Source of the DNA: Basidiobolus ranarum
Lineage: Eukaryota; Basidiobolomycota; Basidiobolomycetes; Basidiobolales
Direction of reading: 5' to 3'
Length of the DNA: 33,314 nt
Assembly (NCBI GenBank): GCA_040143965.1
Contig: JASJQH010000076.1
Span: forward strand, 1 to 33,314
This document shows, piece after piece, positions 9,945 to 20,000 of this stretch. Every line of letters begins with the position of its first letter. Positions within the stretch are counted from its first letter, which is position 1. Under the pieces are notes generated by a model. That model did no database searches, was not told where the DNA came from, and was given only the letters and a program-made list of their open reading frames with translations. The translations under genes and the position numbers were made by a program.

Positions 9945-10496
9945 ATGTCCAATATGAATAAGAAAAAGGAGAAGAAAGAGAAAAAGAACTCCAACTCGCA
10001 GATACAACACCGTGAGGTTTACCAGCGGATGAATTTTCTATATCAAGCTTCAATGATGATGACTGCCGCTACGGCTGGATCTTCCGACAACTCTGATCTT
10101 GGAAACCTAGGTCGTTTCTATGCATCTCATATGAAGGAAATTGGAAAGCGTGTAGTGTTACGAATGTGAGTCACATCAATATTATCTGCACAAACGTGAT
10201 TCGGTCACTAAGTATTCAATGTTAGGGATCCAAAGGTCAAAAGGTCCATATGCCGTCACTGTGATATCCCGTTGATACCTAGCATCACCTCCAACACAAC
10301 TATTCAGAGTAACCTCACTCTCAGTTACTACCTTACAACTTTACCTCAACTAACAGGCACCTTTCCCCTAGATAAACCCGAAACCTCAGTAATGGTTCGC
10401 TGTCGAAAATGCCAATATCGTCGTAGATATCTCGCCAAATCTGAACATAAATTATTCGGTGATAGAGCTGAAAATATCTTAGACGATGCTTGCTAA
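9945..10496 (+). CDS. RNase P/MRP zinc-ribbon subunit (Rpr2/Rpp21/Snm1 family)
   Basis: Protein subunit of the ribonucleoprotein that trims tRNA 5' leaders (RNase P) or of the related RNase MRP. Two exons, 9945-10165 and 10226-10496, flank a 60-nt intron (GTGAGT to TTAG) and give 163 residues. A Lys-rich N-terminus (NKKKEKKEKK) is followed by the family helices (RMNFLYQAS, RFYASHMKEIGKRVVLRMDPKVKR) and a zinc ribbon formed by C83/C86 (ICRHC) and C133/C136 (VRCRKC). The conserved block RMDPKVKRSICRHC is continuous only after splicing. Rpr2/Rpp21 and Snm1 share this fold, so which complex it serves is not certain; the RMDPKVKRSICRHCDIPLIP stretch looks more like Rpr2/Rpp21. An AATAAA lies at 10589-10594. 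Confidence 0.92.
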
Positions 10497-10947
10497 GCTC
10501 AAAGCTTAATATATAGAAATATCATAACTCATGGTTGCCACATATTATTGTATAATTCCCGGCTTAGTTAATTGAATGTAGACTATGAAATAAACCCATA
10601 TTGACTTTCAGCCATCCCCCTTTTTGATCCAATGAAAACTACGCGACACTTGCTAACATCTGGGACTGAGACTGGGTCATTAAGCGAAACAGGACTGTAT
10701 GCATTTAGCAAGGACCTCCGTTCCACAACTATTCCAATTCATTGACATTTTAGAAATCTTGGGTAAATAAGACCAAGCTTTGCTTGAAACCATATATTCC
10801 TCATTAATGATCATGCTTTTGCGCAGTCATACAGCAAACATATTACCTCCTTGGAGTCAAATTTCATTGGCCAACATACAAAAGGAAATGCGATATTTTA
10901 TATTGAGCAGTCGCTGTGCTCATCCTTTAAGGTAGCGTCACTTGAAC
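10497..10947. other. Intergenic region
   Basis: It contains the probable RNase P subunit poly(A) signal (AATAAA at 10589-10594) and the promoter of the SAM/NCD1-like gene. No further gene was seen. Confidence 0.5.
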
Positions 10948-12024
10948 ATGTCGTGTACTAGTCAATCACTCTTTAATTGCCCTTCCAACACAACTGAGGC
11001 CCATATCACTGCTGCTGGCGGCAGTGTTCCTTCTCTGTATGAATTTCTTAGCAGTTGTAAACTGTCACAATATCATGAAGGGTTTTTGGCCTCTGGTGCA
11101 GAGGAAGAGGATGTTATTATGCTTCTGGATTTCACTGACGAAGAGATTACCGAATTATGCACAGCCATTTCATTAAAGCCATTTCATACAATAAGTTTCA
11201 AAAGAGGTATCCGAATGCTTAGAGAGAAGATAGGTCTTTGCGTACCCCAGGTACGCGTTTATTTCTCAATAAAACTTTACATGTCTAACCAAGAATATTA
11301 ACTGTAAGAGGATATTTCATAGACAATGAACATTAAACCTCCTTCAGCTGTTCATTCTACTACAGCGAACCCACCTTCTTCTTCTGTTCCATCTATGAGT
11401 ACAAATACCACAAAGTCAACTACTCCTTTACTCTCAATATCCAATTCATACTCCCCTGAAAGAATTTTTAGAAACCATTCAGATATACCTAAAAGTCCCC
11501 CTAATGTGGCAAGTTTGGAACATGGTACGCCTATTCATACAATAGGTTCTGAAGCCTTGACCCCTTCAAACCGAGAGCTAATCATTGAAAGAGCAACCAT
11601 ATACAGAGGTAAAGGTCAACGAAAACTAACCAAATACGAAACAAGTATGAATGAAGCAGCGGTTGACATTGCTCTAGCTGAACCAACCTTAATCTTAAAT
11701 CGAGGTCAACTGATAGAGAAATCCAAAGCCAAACTGTTACAAGATGGATATATCTATAGTCGCGGAAGATCGCGTTCCAAACTAGTCCAAGAGATCAGTA
11801 AACCAGAATTTCAACCAATCAATAGTTCTACCTCACCCACGTTAAGTGACTTGAGATATCGTGATATTGAATCCAGTTCAACTTTGGATAAAAAGTACCA
11901 TTCCATCATATCTGGCAATATGTACAAACGTGAAAGTTGTGAGAGTGAGGATAGTGACAATCCTAAAAATAAGCAGTCTAAACTGGATACTGAAAATGAG
12001 GAGGAAAAGCATGAGAACAGCTAA
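10948..12024 (+). CDS. SAM/NCD1-like domain protein of unknown function
   Basis: Two exons (10948-11250 and 11323-12024, 72-nt intron GTACGC to TTTCATAG) give 334 residues. Residues ~28-93 (LYEFLSSCKLSQYHEGFLASG, then DEEITELCTAISLKPFHTISFKRGIRML) read as a SAM-like helical domain. They most resemble NAB conserved region 1, the oligomerisation domain of the metazoan NAB corepressors. A Ser/Thr/Pro-rich linker follows. A second conserved-looking block spans ~182-254 (ELIIERATIYRGKGQRKLTK, then a helix and SRGRSRSKL). The C-terminal ~50 residues are acidic and Lys-rich. No catalytic motif is visible. A nuclear adaptor or corepressor role is inference from domain likeness only. The start is the ATG at 10948; the in-frame TTG two codons earlier is ignored. 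Confidence 0.8.
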
Positions 12025-13515
12025 GCTTGAAATCCCTTACACAATCATGAATTGTTTCATCATTATGTCGAAAATATTTTGCTTCTCGTTATTCATCGTA
12101 AATATCTTTCTTGTCTATTCCGTCATGAACTTGCGATGATTTCGGATACAACAGTACGCAAATAATATGAATTCCAAAATATAAAGTTGAGCGAATGGAA
12201 CCCCTTTTACATCTTGATTAGCTACTCGAATAATGGTAAAATTTTCATTTACAATGTCATACTTTAATAGCACACACCTACAAAAACACAACAATGACTG
12301 CTATAGCAAGAATAGTGCTATGTTGATAACTTGTTGACCTTTGTCTATTATTGTTGTTGCTCAGGATCCAATAGACTTGCATTGTTCAATGTTTATGTTA
12401 TGATTGAAGTATAACTTGTATCAGAAGTACTCCGAACAGATTGCGACTAATTTAGCCAAATTTAAACTACGTATTCGTATACCCTGTCTAAATTTCAGCC
12501 ACCAAGCAAGGGGAGCAGTACATCATATGATACACTCTATCCAATTATAGATATTGTGGTGCTCCAATTGGTAATCATCTCGTCATCATTAAGATCATTT
12601 GTTAATATCCATCAATGATCGATGACCAAAAGTGCCTCACCCCAAAGGAAATTTTCATGTTACCATTCATTGGCTCATGGATGGAAATACACGCCATGTA
12701 TATTTCGCGGAAGTATCAAATGAGTTTCCAATAATTGTACACAAAAGAGGTAATTACAATGGCTCAATCTTGATTAAAAACCTGACTGTTTAAGAATAGT
12801 AGAATTGAATGGTTTAAAATTACCATCATTGTTGCAAGAATTAGCACCAATCTCTAGAAATATCGACTTCATAAATTGTCGTATACTTGTGGGTGTTTCG
12901 CGTTGTTAATGAGTTCATTTCGGAGAGAATGGTGATGGTGATGTTGATGATGATTATGTTCCAAACTTGAAATCAATTTCATACATCACTTCACTTTGTG
13001 TAATGCAGTATGCGATGCAGTGCCAAGTGAGGAATGATGATGGTTACTCATATTATCGAAGATATTATTGTTCCGTAATTAATGAAAAAAATTCGATGAT
13101 TCTTATTTGGAAGATTATTTACCAATCATTTTTCGGGAATTTTTTTATCACTTTTTTTCATCATCGAAGCAAAGTCAAAGGTAGCGACAGTAGCTGTTGG
13201 TTTGTCTTTATTTTATTAATCCTGCTATCCATCAAATCCATTTATTGTCCAACAAATTGTCATTGAATTTGTGCTCCCAAACATTCCGTCGAAGTTTTCA
13301 TGCACGTGTCCGAAAGTTGGAGTTGTGCTTGCATCCGTGATTGACTACTCCTCAGGGTATTATTGCAATTACACCAAAGTAGAGCGAGAGAATTTCCATT
13401 GGGTTGTGTAATATTAGGATTTTATATTTATTCCAGATTTATACATTCATTTGTATTTACACTCATTGGAGAAATGTTACAGGTTCAAGTGTCTAAAGCA
13501 GCAATAGCAAATTAT
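12025..13515. other. Gene-poor intergenic region (about 1.5 kb)
   Basis: AT-rich with scattered stops in all frames. A short GATG/GTGATG-rich stretch lies near 12930-12957. The one ORF of about 100 codons (12967-13266) is hydrophobic, Tyr/Ile-rich and without family likeness, so I do not call it. An AATAAA on the minus strand at 13427-13432 belongs to the next gene. Confidence 0.5.
13427..13432 (-). terminator. Poly(A) signal candidate for the Pro/Tyr-rich protein gene
   Basis: AATAAA on the minus strand, about 85 nt beyond the stop codon at 13516. Confidence 0.45.
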
Positions 13516-14223
13516 CTAGAGTAGTGCCACTTTCTTGTGTTTGAAATATTCAGATGGGGAATGTGAATCGAATAGTCCATTGTCTTTCATGAACTTTCGT
13601 TCCGCTCCACGAAGAAGTTGATGACCTACAGGTGTACATTTAGCGTCCTGTTCGACAGTTCCAGACCGTGATTTAGATTCGACATCAAATAGGGATGATG
13701 GGTGATTATCAGTTGAGAGTTTGATGCGCTTAGGAGGATGCTCTTCATACTGGTCTACTAATCTATTGTACAACGACTCAGAGTAATCATAGTCACAATG
13801 ACTGGAATCAATTGACCAGCCGTCGTATATATCACTTTGGGCGTCAAAAATGTTCAAACATTCTTTGACATAAATTGGTTCAATCTCATGATAATAACTG
13901 TAAGGCCCTAATGGTGATTTGGGTACCGCTCCTGCCCATTCATGTGACAAAGGGGTTGCTGGATGCAATGATAGCTCGTATTGAGCTGGATATATCGGAT
14001 CCGGAACATAGGGCGGCGAGTATTCGGCTGAGATATCATCATAGTAGCATGGAGAAGGGAGTGAGAAGAGCGGTGGCAAAGGCCCTGGCGAAGGAGGCAC
14101 GTATGGCGGTGATTGGGCTAATAAGTCAGGTTCCGGATAGTTGTCTACAGAGTCCAATCCAAGATCTGGCTCACTATCTGGAACTGCATTGTAAGGTGAT
14201 GATTCGTCACTTCGGGAGTACAT
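13516..14223 (-). CDS. Unknown Pro/Tyr/acid-rich protein with a basic NLS-like motif
   Basis: A single 235-residue frame from the ATG at 14221-14223. I do not recognise the family. The first half is low-complexity, rich in Pro, Ser, Asp and Tyr, with the phrase SPPYVP twice (before PSP and before DP). The middle has Asp/Tyr clusters (HCDYDYSESLYNRL). A basic PPKRIKL motif is a plausible nuclear localisation signal. The last ~35 residues (GHQLLRGAERKFMKDNGLFD, then a basic end KHKKVALL) look more ordered and may be the conserved part. The composition suits a transcriptional regulator or other disordered nuclear protein, which is inference. A canonical TATAAAAG lies at 14540-14547, implying a ~290-nt leader, and an AATAAA follows the stop; both support a real gene. 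Confidence 0.72.
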   Translation of the reverse strand: MYSRSDESSPYNAVPDSEPDLGLDSVDNYPEPDLLAQSPPYVPPSPGPLPPLFSLPSPCYYDDISAEYSPPYVPDPIYPAQYELSLHPATPLSHEWAGAVPKSPLGPYSYYHEIEPIYVKECLNIFDAQSDIYDGWSIDSSHCDYDYSESLYNRLVDQYEEHPPKRIKLSTDNHPSSLFDVESKSRSGTVEQDAKCTPVGHQLLRGAERKFMKDNGLFDSHSPSEYFKHKKVALL

Positions 14224-14539
14224 AAGCCGCGTGTTGACTAATTAAGCAGTAGTTGGGAATGTTTGATAAACAACTGCCTTATTCAGGATAAAAATGTCCA
14301 ATAAGCAAAGGTTTTGGGAAAAAAAATTTCATATGTTCTTTAATGGCAAGGTTTGGACAGATTGGTGTTCAATTCCCTCTGGCTTCAATTATAATATTTA
14401 TAATCTTTAGTCCTAATTGATTGACACACCCTAATTTTGACACCTAAGAAAGTAGTGACTGATGGAAAGAGAGAATAAACTAGATTCGGCACAATGGTAG
14501 CGTGAGTTGCTGATGGAGATGTAGCTGAGATCTGCTTCC

Positions 14540-14547
14540 CTTTTATA
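14540..14547 (-). promoter_or_regulatory. TATA box candidate of the Pro/Tyr-rich protein gene
   Basis: TATAAAAG on the minus strand, about 317 nt upstream of the start at 14223, implying a long leader or a leader intron. GC-rich E2F-like sequences (minus strand TTTTGGCGG and CCGCGAA) lie further upstream around 14682-14708. Confidence 0.4.
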
Positions 14548-15150
14548 CCTATTCTGATGAGTCACTGCACGTGATATTGACGAATCAAAGTAGATATAGA
14601 GTGTTTGAATTTCTGGCGAATCAGCAGCTGCGGGATCCAGGGAATCCTTGCGAAAATGGACAAATTTAGATTTTTTTCATTCGCGGTTTACTTTTTTCAC
14701 CGCCAAAAGCACTTTTGTCGGTAATATTCATTTAGACAATTGCAGAATTAAAGAAAAGGAGAGATTAGAGCCAATAGGAAGATAATATCTGCAGATTGGT
14801 AACAGTCATGAACAAATCAATACATACAATGGTAAAAATAAGCGAGGTTAAGTTCAGAAATATGCAAGATTGTTAAGACCCCCTAATTGTGATGCTGACT
14901 GGGATTAGATTAATGTTAGGCGCTACAATTGTTCTTAGCGGGAGAGCTTCGTTCTATTGGCACTTCATATTGGCTGATTTAATCATCAGGAAGTTGAGTT
15001 AAATTTAATGATTGGGAAGTTCGATGGAAATACGGAAGAAGGCGGAAGAATCCAAATTAAGCGATAATAATTATCAATTCACGGTCAAAACTCATTTGCA
15101 TGTATTATACAGACATGCATAGATCTACGACGTCGGACTATGATTCTTAC

Positions 15151-15186
15151 ATCCGCATCCACATCCACACCCACATCCACACTCAT
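15151..15186. repeat. Imperfect hexamer repeat (ATCCAC)n
   Basis: Six imperfect tandem copies of ATCCAC (ATCCGC, ATCCAC, ATCCAC, ACCCAC, ATCCAC, ACTCAT). A short low-complexity run in intergenic DNA, too short and degenerate to be a telomeric tract. Confidence 0.75.
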
Positions 15187-15282
15187 CGTACAAATCTTTT
15201 TTAATTAATCCTGCATATTATTGGAGTCGGATCACAATACTTTGGGTGGAACAATGCTATATTTATCTTGATTGTTAGAAAG

Positions 15283-15290
15283 TATAAAAG
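15283..15290 (+). promoter_or_regulatory. TATA box candidate upstream of the 28-bp repeats
   Basis: TATAAAAG on the plus strand. No long ORF follows; the first ATG at a normal distance is the six-codon frame in the 28-bp repeats. It could drive a long leader of the ECH1-like gene, a non-coding RNA, or nothing. Confidence 0.35.
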
Positions 15291-15353
15291 TGGAGTTGGA
15301 CGATGTTCTGAGCTTACTTAGCTTTGTCCTATCTGACGCCTTCATTTGATAAC

Positions 15354-15437
15354 AATGAAGCGTGACCAAGAGTAGTTGAATAATGAAGCGTGACCAAGAG
15401 TAGTTAAATAATGAAGCGTGACCAAGAGTAGTTGAAC
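15354..15437 (+). repeat. 28-bp tandem repeat, three copies
   Basis: Three head-to-tail copies starting at 15354, 15382 and 15410, each beginning AATGAAGCGTGACCAAGAGT and ending AGTTGAAT. The second copy has G to A in the tail (AGTTAAAT) and the third ends AGTTGAAC. Every copy carries ATG AAG CGT GAC CAA GAG TAG, a six-codon frame (MKRDQE). Because 28 is not a multiple of three, the copies lie in different frames. Confidence 0.9.
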
Positions 15438-15904
15438 AACAGCTTTATGCTATGAATAGTGATATGGCGATTGTTAAACTATATTGTCATGTTGAATACC
15501 GATATTGGTATCAGTATATGTAAATTAAGTGTTTTCAAAGTGATATATAGAAGAAGGATTATGTGCTCTCCTGTGTTTATGTACTTCCACATGGACTATG
15601 CTCCCTTTTGACTACTAGCGAATGTTGTTATTTAGTCTTTAGCTTACATGTGATAACAACATACTCAATTTGTAATCGTAAATTGATCTGATTCTCAATG
15701 CTATATATATATTTATTTATTGCCAACAGTCACTGAATCTGAGCCACTTGTTTTTTTACTGATGAAACTAAGAGCGGATGCTTAAGATATATAGGATTTG
15801 TAGTGACTAATATGAAATTATGTGGGAACTTCTGAGAAACTATAACTAGTTACGTCTTCGTTGAGAACCCTACTTCTCTTAATATTTCCGAGTTACTTTT
15901 CCAA

Positions 15905-16910
15905 ATGCCTGCTACTGAAGGATACAACTACGAGACACTTCACTGTGATTTTACCTCTGATTTTGTACTTCACGTCCAATTAAACCGCCCCAAAAGTTTG
16001 AATGCTTTAAACGGAGCTCTCTGGAGAGAAACTAGAGAATGTTTTCAACAGATTAAAACTGACCCCAACGTTAGAGTGGTGATTTTATCAGGTTCCGGTC
16101 GTTTGTTCTGCGCCGGTTTGGATATTAAAGATTCCACCGACGGTCTTCTTAGTAGCTCCGAAACTGACATTGGTAGAACAGCTTATCACTTGCGCCAAAA
16201 AGTCCTGGTATGTCACTTTTGTTCAATTCAAATATTACCGATATTGCTTGTATGAATGAATTTTCTGGTCAGCTAATGATTTATTTTTCCAACATATATA
16301 AATACAGGATTATCAAGAGAGCTTTAATGTTATTCAAACTTGTGACAAGCCCGTTATTGTCGCAATTCATGGTGGCTGTATTGGTGGAGGTATCGATATG
16401 ATCACTGCCTGCGATATAAGATATTGTTCGGAGGATACCTTTTTCTCTGTGAAGGTAATTTACTTGATTCATACTGACTTTTTTCATTTTATTTCTAACA
16501 TATGGTCTTCATTTATTAAGGAGGCCGATATTGGTATGGCGGCTGATGTAGGTACTCTCCAAAGACTTCAAAAAGTAGTTGGGAACGATAGCTGGGCTCG
16601 AGAGATCTGTTTCACGGCCCGTTCTTTCGATTCTCAGGAGGCTTTGAGGTTCGGACTGGTGAGCGATGTTCTCCCCAAGATTGAAGATGTTCTACAAAAA
16701 GCTAAAGAGGTAGCAAAGGTGATTGCTTCAAAGTCACCAATCGCAGTTGCTGGTACAAAGCACTTGCTTAATTATTCCAGAGATCATTCGATCCAAGAGG
16801 GATTGACTTACAATGCATTGTGGAGTGCTTCCATGCTACAATCCGAGGATTTTGGAAATGCTATATCTGCCAGTATAAGCAAACAACCGGTTTCTTTTTC
16901 TAAGCTTTAA
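15905..16910 (+). CDS. ECH1: Peroxisomal delta3,5-delta2,4-dienoyl-CoA isomerase (ECH1-like)
   Basis: A crotonase-fold isomerase that moves double bonds in 3,5-dienoyl-CoA during beta-oxidation of odd-position unsaturated fatty acids. Three exons (15905-16207, 16308-16454, 16521-16910; introns 100 and 66 nt, all phase 0) give 279 residues. The three acids of rat ECH1 (D176, E196, D204) are present as D131 (GGGIDM), E151 and D159 (EADIGMAADVGTLQRL) with identical spacing; the E151 motif is made by splicing VK to EADIG. Oxyanion-hole segments are FCAGLDI and HGGCIGGG. The C-terminal VSFSKL is a canonical PTS1 peroxisomal signal, and there is no mitochondrial-type presequence, unlike the mammalian enzyme, which has both targeting signals. 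An AATAAA lies at 16972-16977. It converges with the Prp6 gene. Confidence 0.95.
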
Positions 16911-16971
16911 GTTCCCTTACATCCTGCGCATGTACAGTCTGTCTCAGTAAGACATACAATATATATTTATG

Positions 16972-16977
16972 AATAAA
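16972..16977 (+). terminator. Poly(A) signal candidate for the ECH1-like gene
   Basis: AATAAA 62 nt beyond the ECH1-like stop, within the 181-bp convergent spacer shared with Prp6. Confidence 0.5.
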
Positions 16978-17091
16978 GTGATCACTTCTGCGAATACTAT
17001 CCTTTGCATGATTTCGTTAAAATATTGAAACAATTTATTACTACATTTTCGAGCATAATTTTATAAATCAAATAACGCTGATTTCTTCTCT

Positions 17092-20000
17092 TCATTCAAG
17101 TTCAGCAGCAACCAGCTTGAGGATTTCCTCGGTATTCTTTCCAAAGTTTATTTGATTTTTAGCAGTTGCTTGCCACCGTTCACCGTGATGAGGTTCTGAA
17201 GAAACGCACCGGTTTATTAACTCCTGTTGCTGTTCCTATAATGCCAAATAAAAAATATCAGTTTATAATCGATAGCACAATAACTATGTATGTCATATGA
17301 TGTACCTCTGTGCCGTGTTGAATTTCAAACTTATACCACCAAGCCCAACAGTCTCCAATATCTGGATCAACCTTGATAGCTCTTCCAAACCAGGTTCTTG
17401 CCTTGTCGACCTTACGTTCAGACCAAAACAGGCGAGCGACGGTTGTAATGACCAACGGATCATTATCACAGCGTTTCAATGCGTCTACGGATTTACTCTT
17501 GCGTTGAGGACGAGGTTCCATGAAAATTGACTCTGACCACAGACTTCCTGAACTTGGACATTCTTGAAGTGCTTTCGCCATCAAAGCTTTGGCCATGTTT
17601 GTATTGTTGCCACGAAGTTCAACTCTAACAGCTTCTGTCCATAGCTCAGCATTTTTGGGGTTTAAAAGTCTACCACGCTCAAGTATAGCTCTAGCTTTGA
17701 TTAATAATCCCGACTTCTCTTCTAGTCTAGATGAGAGTAACCATAAAGGTATCGACTTTGGACAATTCTTCAATCCCTTATTGTAGGTCTCTCTAGCGGT
17801 TTGGAGTTGTCCTTGACTATCTTCGATTTGTCCACGGATCATCCACAACTTATCAAAGTTGGGGAATTTCTCCAAAGCCTCTCCCAAAAGTTGAAGTGTC
17901 TCGGGGATCCGCTTACGTTGACGTTCGAGAATAATCGACTTCATCCATACTCTCTCAGTATCGGCTTGTTCTCTTGCTTTCTGAAGAAGGATAGCTGCTC
18001 TTTCATACTCACCGTTTTCACTCTCAAGCTTCACAGCGGCCAACCAGATCTGCTCGCTGTTCGGGTTGGCTTTGAAAGCCTCGTTCAAAATAGTACGAGC
18101 ACCATTGACATCTCCAGCAAGCCATTTCTCTTTTGCTCCCATAAGCCAAAGAACTTCTGCCTGAGGACAGTACTTGACCGCTTTTTGAAGAAGTTCCTCC
18201 AATGATTCTCTGGTACCATGGTTTTTCTCCAAGAAGGCTGCTCTTCTCCAGACCGATTTTTTCCCAGGGAAAATTTTAAGCGAATGTGCGTAAATGGCTC
18301 TTGCTGTCTCGATAGAGTTACGAGAAATACATCCTTCAGCATCTTCCATCCAAGTAGATTTTCTATCTTCTTCATCGATTCCAAGCCCAATAGTAGCCCT
18401 AACAATGGCTTGACAAGTGCCTATACTACTTTGCTTTTCACAACTTTCAGCTTCTTGAAGCCATTGTTCACGAGTCAATATTGTTCCCTTTTGAGATAAA
18501 GTGGTTACTGCACGAGAGATAAGCATCTCTACCCTATTGTCGTTTCCTTGTTGTTCTTCAAGGCGAGCACCAGCAATCCAAATTTCGTGGCTAGTTGGGA
18601 CTGCTGCTCTGGCAGCGTTGAGGACCTTACGAGCATTTTCATAAGTTTCCAATCTAGCTAAAGCGAGCCATAACTCTACAGATAAAGGAACGAGTTCTAC
18701 AGCTCTAGATAATAAAATTCGTGCATCATCGGGGTTTTCTTCTAATGAAATAGCTGCTTTCCAGAGTTTTACTGAATTAGGAATAAACTCCAACGCTCTT
18801 CGAAGAACACGCTTCTGTCCTTTGACTTCCGTCTCCAATTTAACAGCTTGAAGCCAAATCTTCACAGATTGAGGTAAATGTCTAACTGCACTAGCTAAAA
18901 TCACCTTAGCATTTTCTACAGTATTTAACCTAGCTGCCTCCAACCATATATCGTCATTCTTGGCACATTCTTCACAACCTTTGGCAATGATGCTACGTGC
19001 TTGGAGCAATTTACCAGCAACTTCTTCCAATCTAGCGGCAGCAATCCATCCGGGTGCGTGCTTAGGATTTGTAGTGATGACAGATTTGAGAAGTAGCCTA
19101 GCTTTTTTGATATCTCTGGTGACATAGAAAAAATACATAAAATAAGCTGCTTGCTTGGAAGAAATCTAATTTTCATAAAGTACAAACCCTATTTCGGCGT
19201 CACTCTGAACAACAATACTATTGAGATCTGTGAGGTATCCTTTGGGGTCGATATTTGTAGAGCCGCTAACAGAATCTGAAATCTAATAATAGTTAGAAAC
19301 TAGGAACTGATATGTGATACAACTAAAGTATTTACCTGGTCAAGCTTTATGCTTAGAACTTTGTCTCTGGCTTGACCAATTTCAATGAAGTTCGTCATCA
19401 TTCCAGAATCGGTTGCAGCAGGTGTGGTGAGTCCCCCAAGTTGCTATATTGATGGATTAGTTGAAAAATAGTATTAAAAGTAGTGGATCTTGTTTTCTAT
19501 TTACCTGTTGATTGGAATCTAAGCGAGTTACATACTGGTGCTCTTCACGAGCTTTCTCAAGCAGGGAATCTGGGACGGGGGTATATCTAGTAATATGAAT
19601 GATATTCAAAGTCAATAAGTATGAATTCATATCAAGAACGTAGATGTAATGAAGCAAAATGTGTTGTTGGTTTTTACCTTTCTTGTAGATTTTGTTTCTT
19701 TCTATTTTTACCAACCAAATCACCTACTTCAGGAATGTTGGACCATTCATCAGAAGTCAGAGTTGCAAGTGAACGCTTAATATCAGCAAACTGTTGTTGA
19801 ATCTTTGGCCGTTCCGCGCGGTATTTCATAAGTTCTTCCTTTTCTCGTGCTTCTCTAAAAGAGTTATTGAAGGAAATTGAGTAAATCGTATTTCAATGAT
19901 AAACGTGAGAAGTAAATCACCGATAACAACTAACCTTCTAACTCTTCTACGTTCATCCATTTTCGAGTCAATGGCCTCGTAGATTTTATCAGCCTCTTCA

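Larger units (their letters stand above)
14224..15904. other. Gene-poor intergenic region with tandem repeats (about 1.7 kb)
   Basis: Leader and promoter of the minus-strand Pro/Tyr-rich gene, then AT-rich sequence without long frames. It contains a hexamer repeat (15151-15186), a plus-strand TATA box (15283-15290), a 28-bp tandem triplication (15354-15437) and an AT run with TATATATATA near 15702-15713 that could serve the ECH1-like gene. I recognise no tRNA or other structured RNA. Confidence 0.5.

Noticed and set aside
12967-13266. 99-codon plus-strand frame in the gene-poor region
   Set aside because: Tyr/Ile/Phe-rich composition typical of AT-rich non-coding DNA, with no domain, promoter or family likeness.
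13875-14225. 116-codon plus-strand frame opposite the Pro/Tyr-rich gene
   Set aside because: It is a shadow of the minus-strand frame, which has TATA, ATG and AATAAA signals of its own.
15151-15186. Hexamer run considered as an interstitial telomere repeat
   Set aside because: The unit ATCCAC is not a telomere unit (TTAGGG type) and the copies are few and degenerate.
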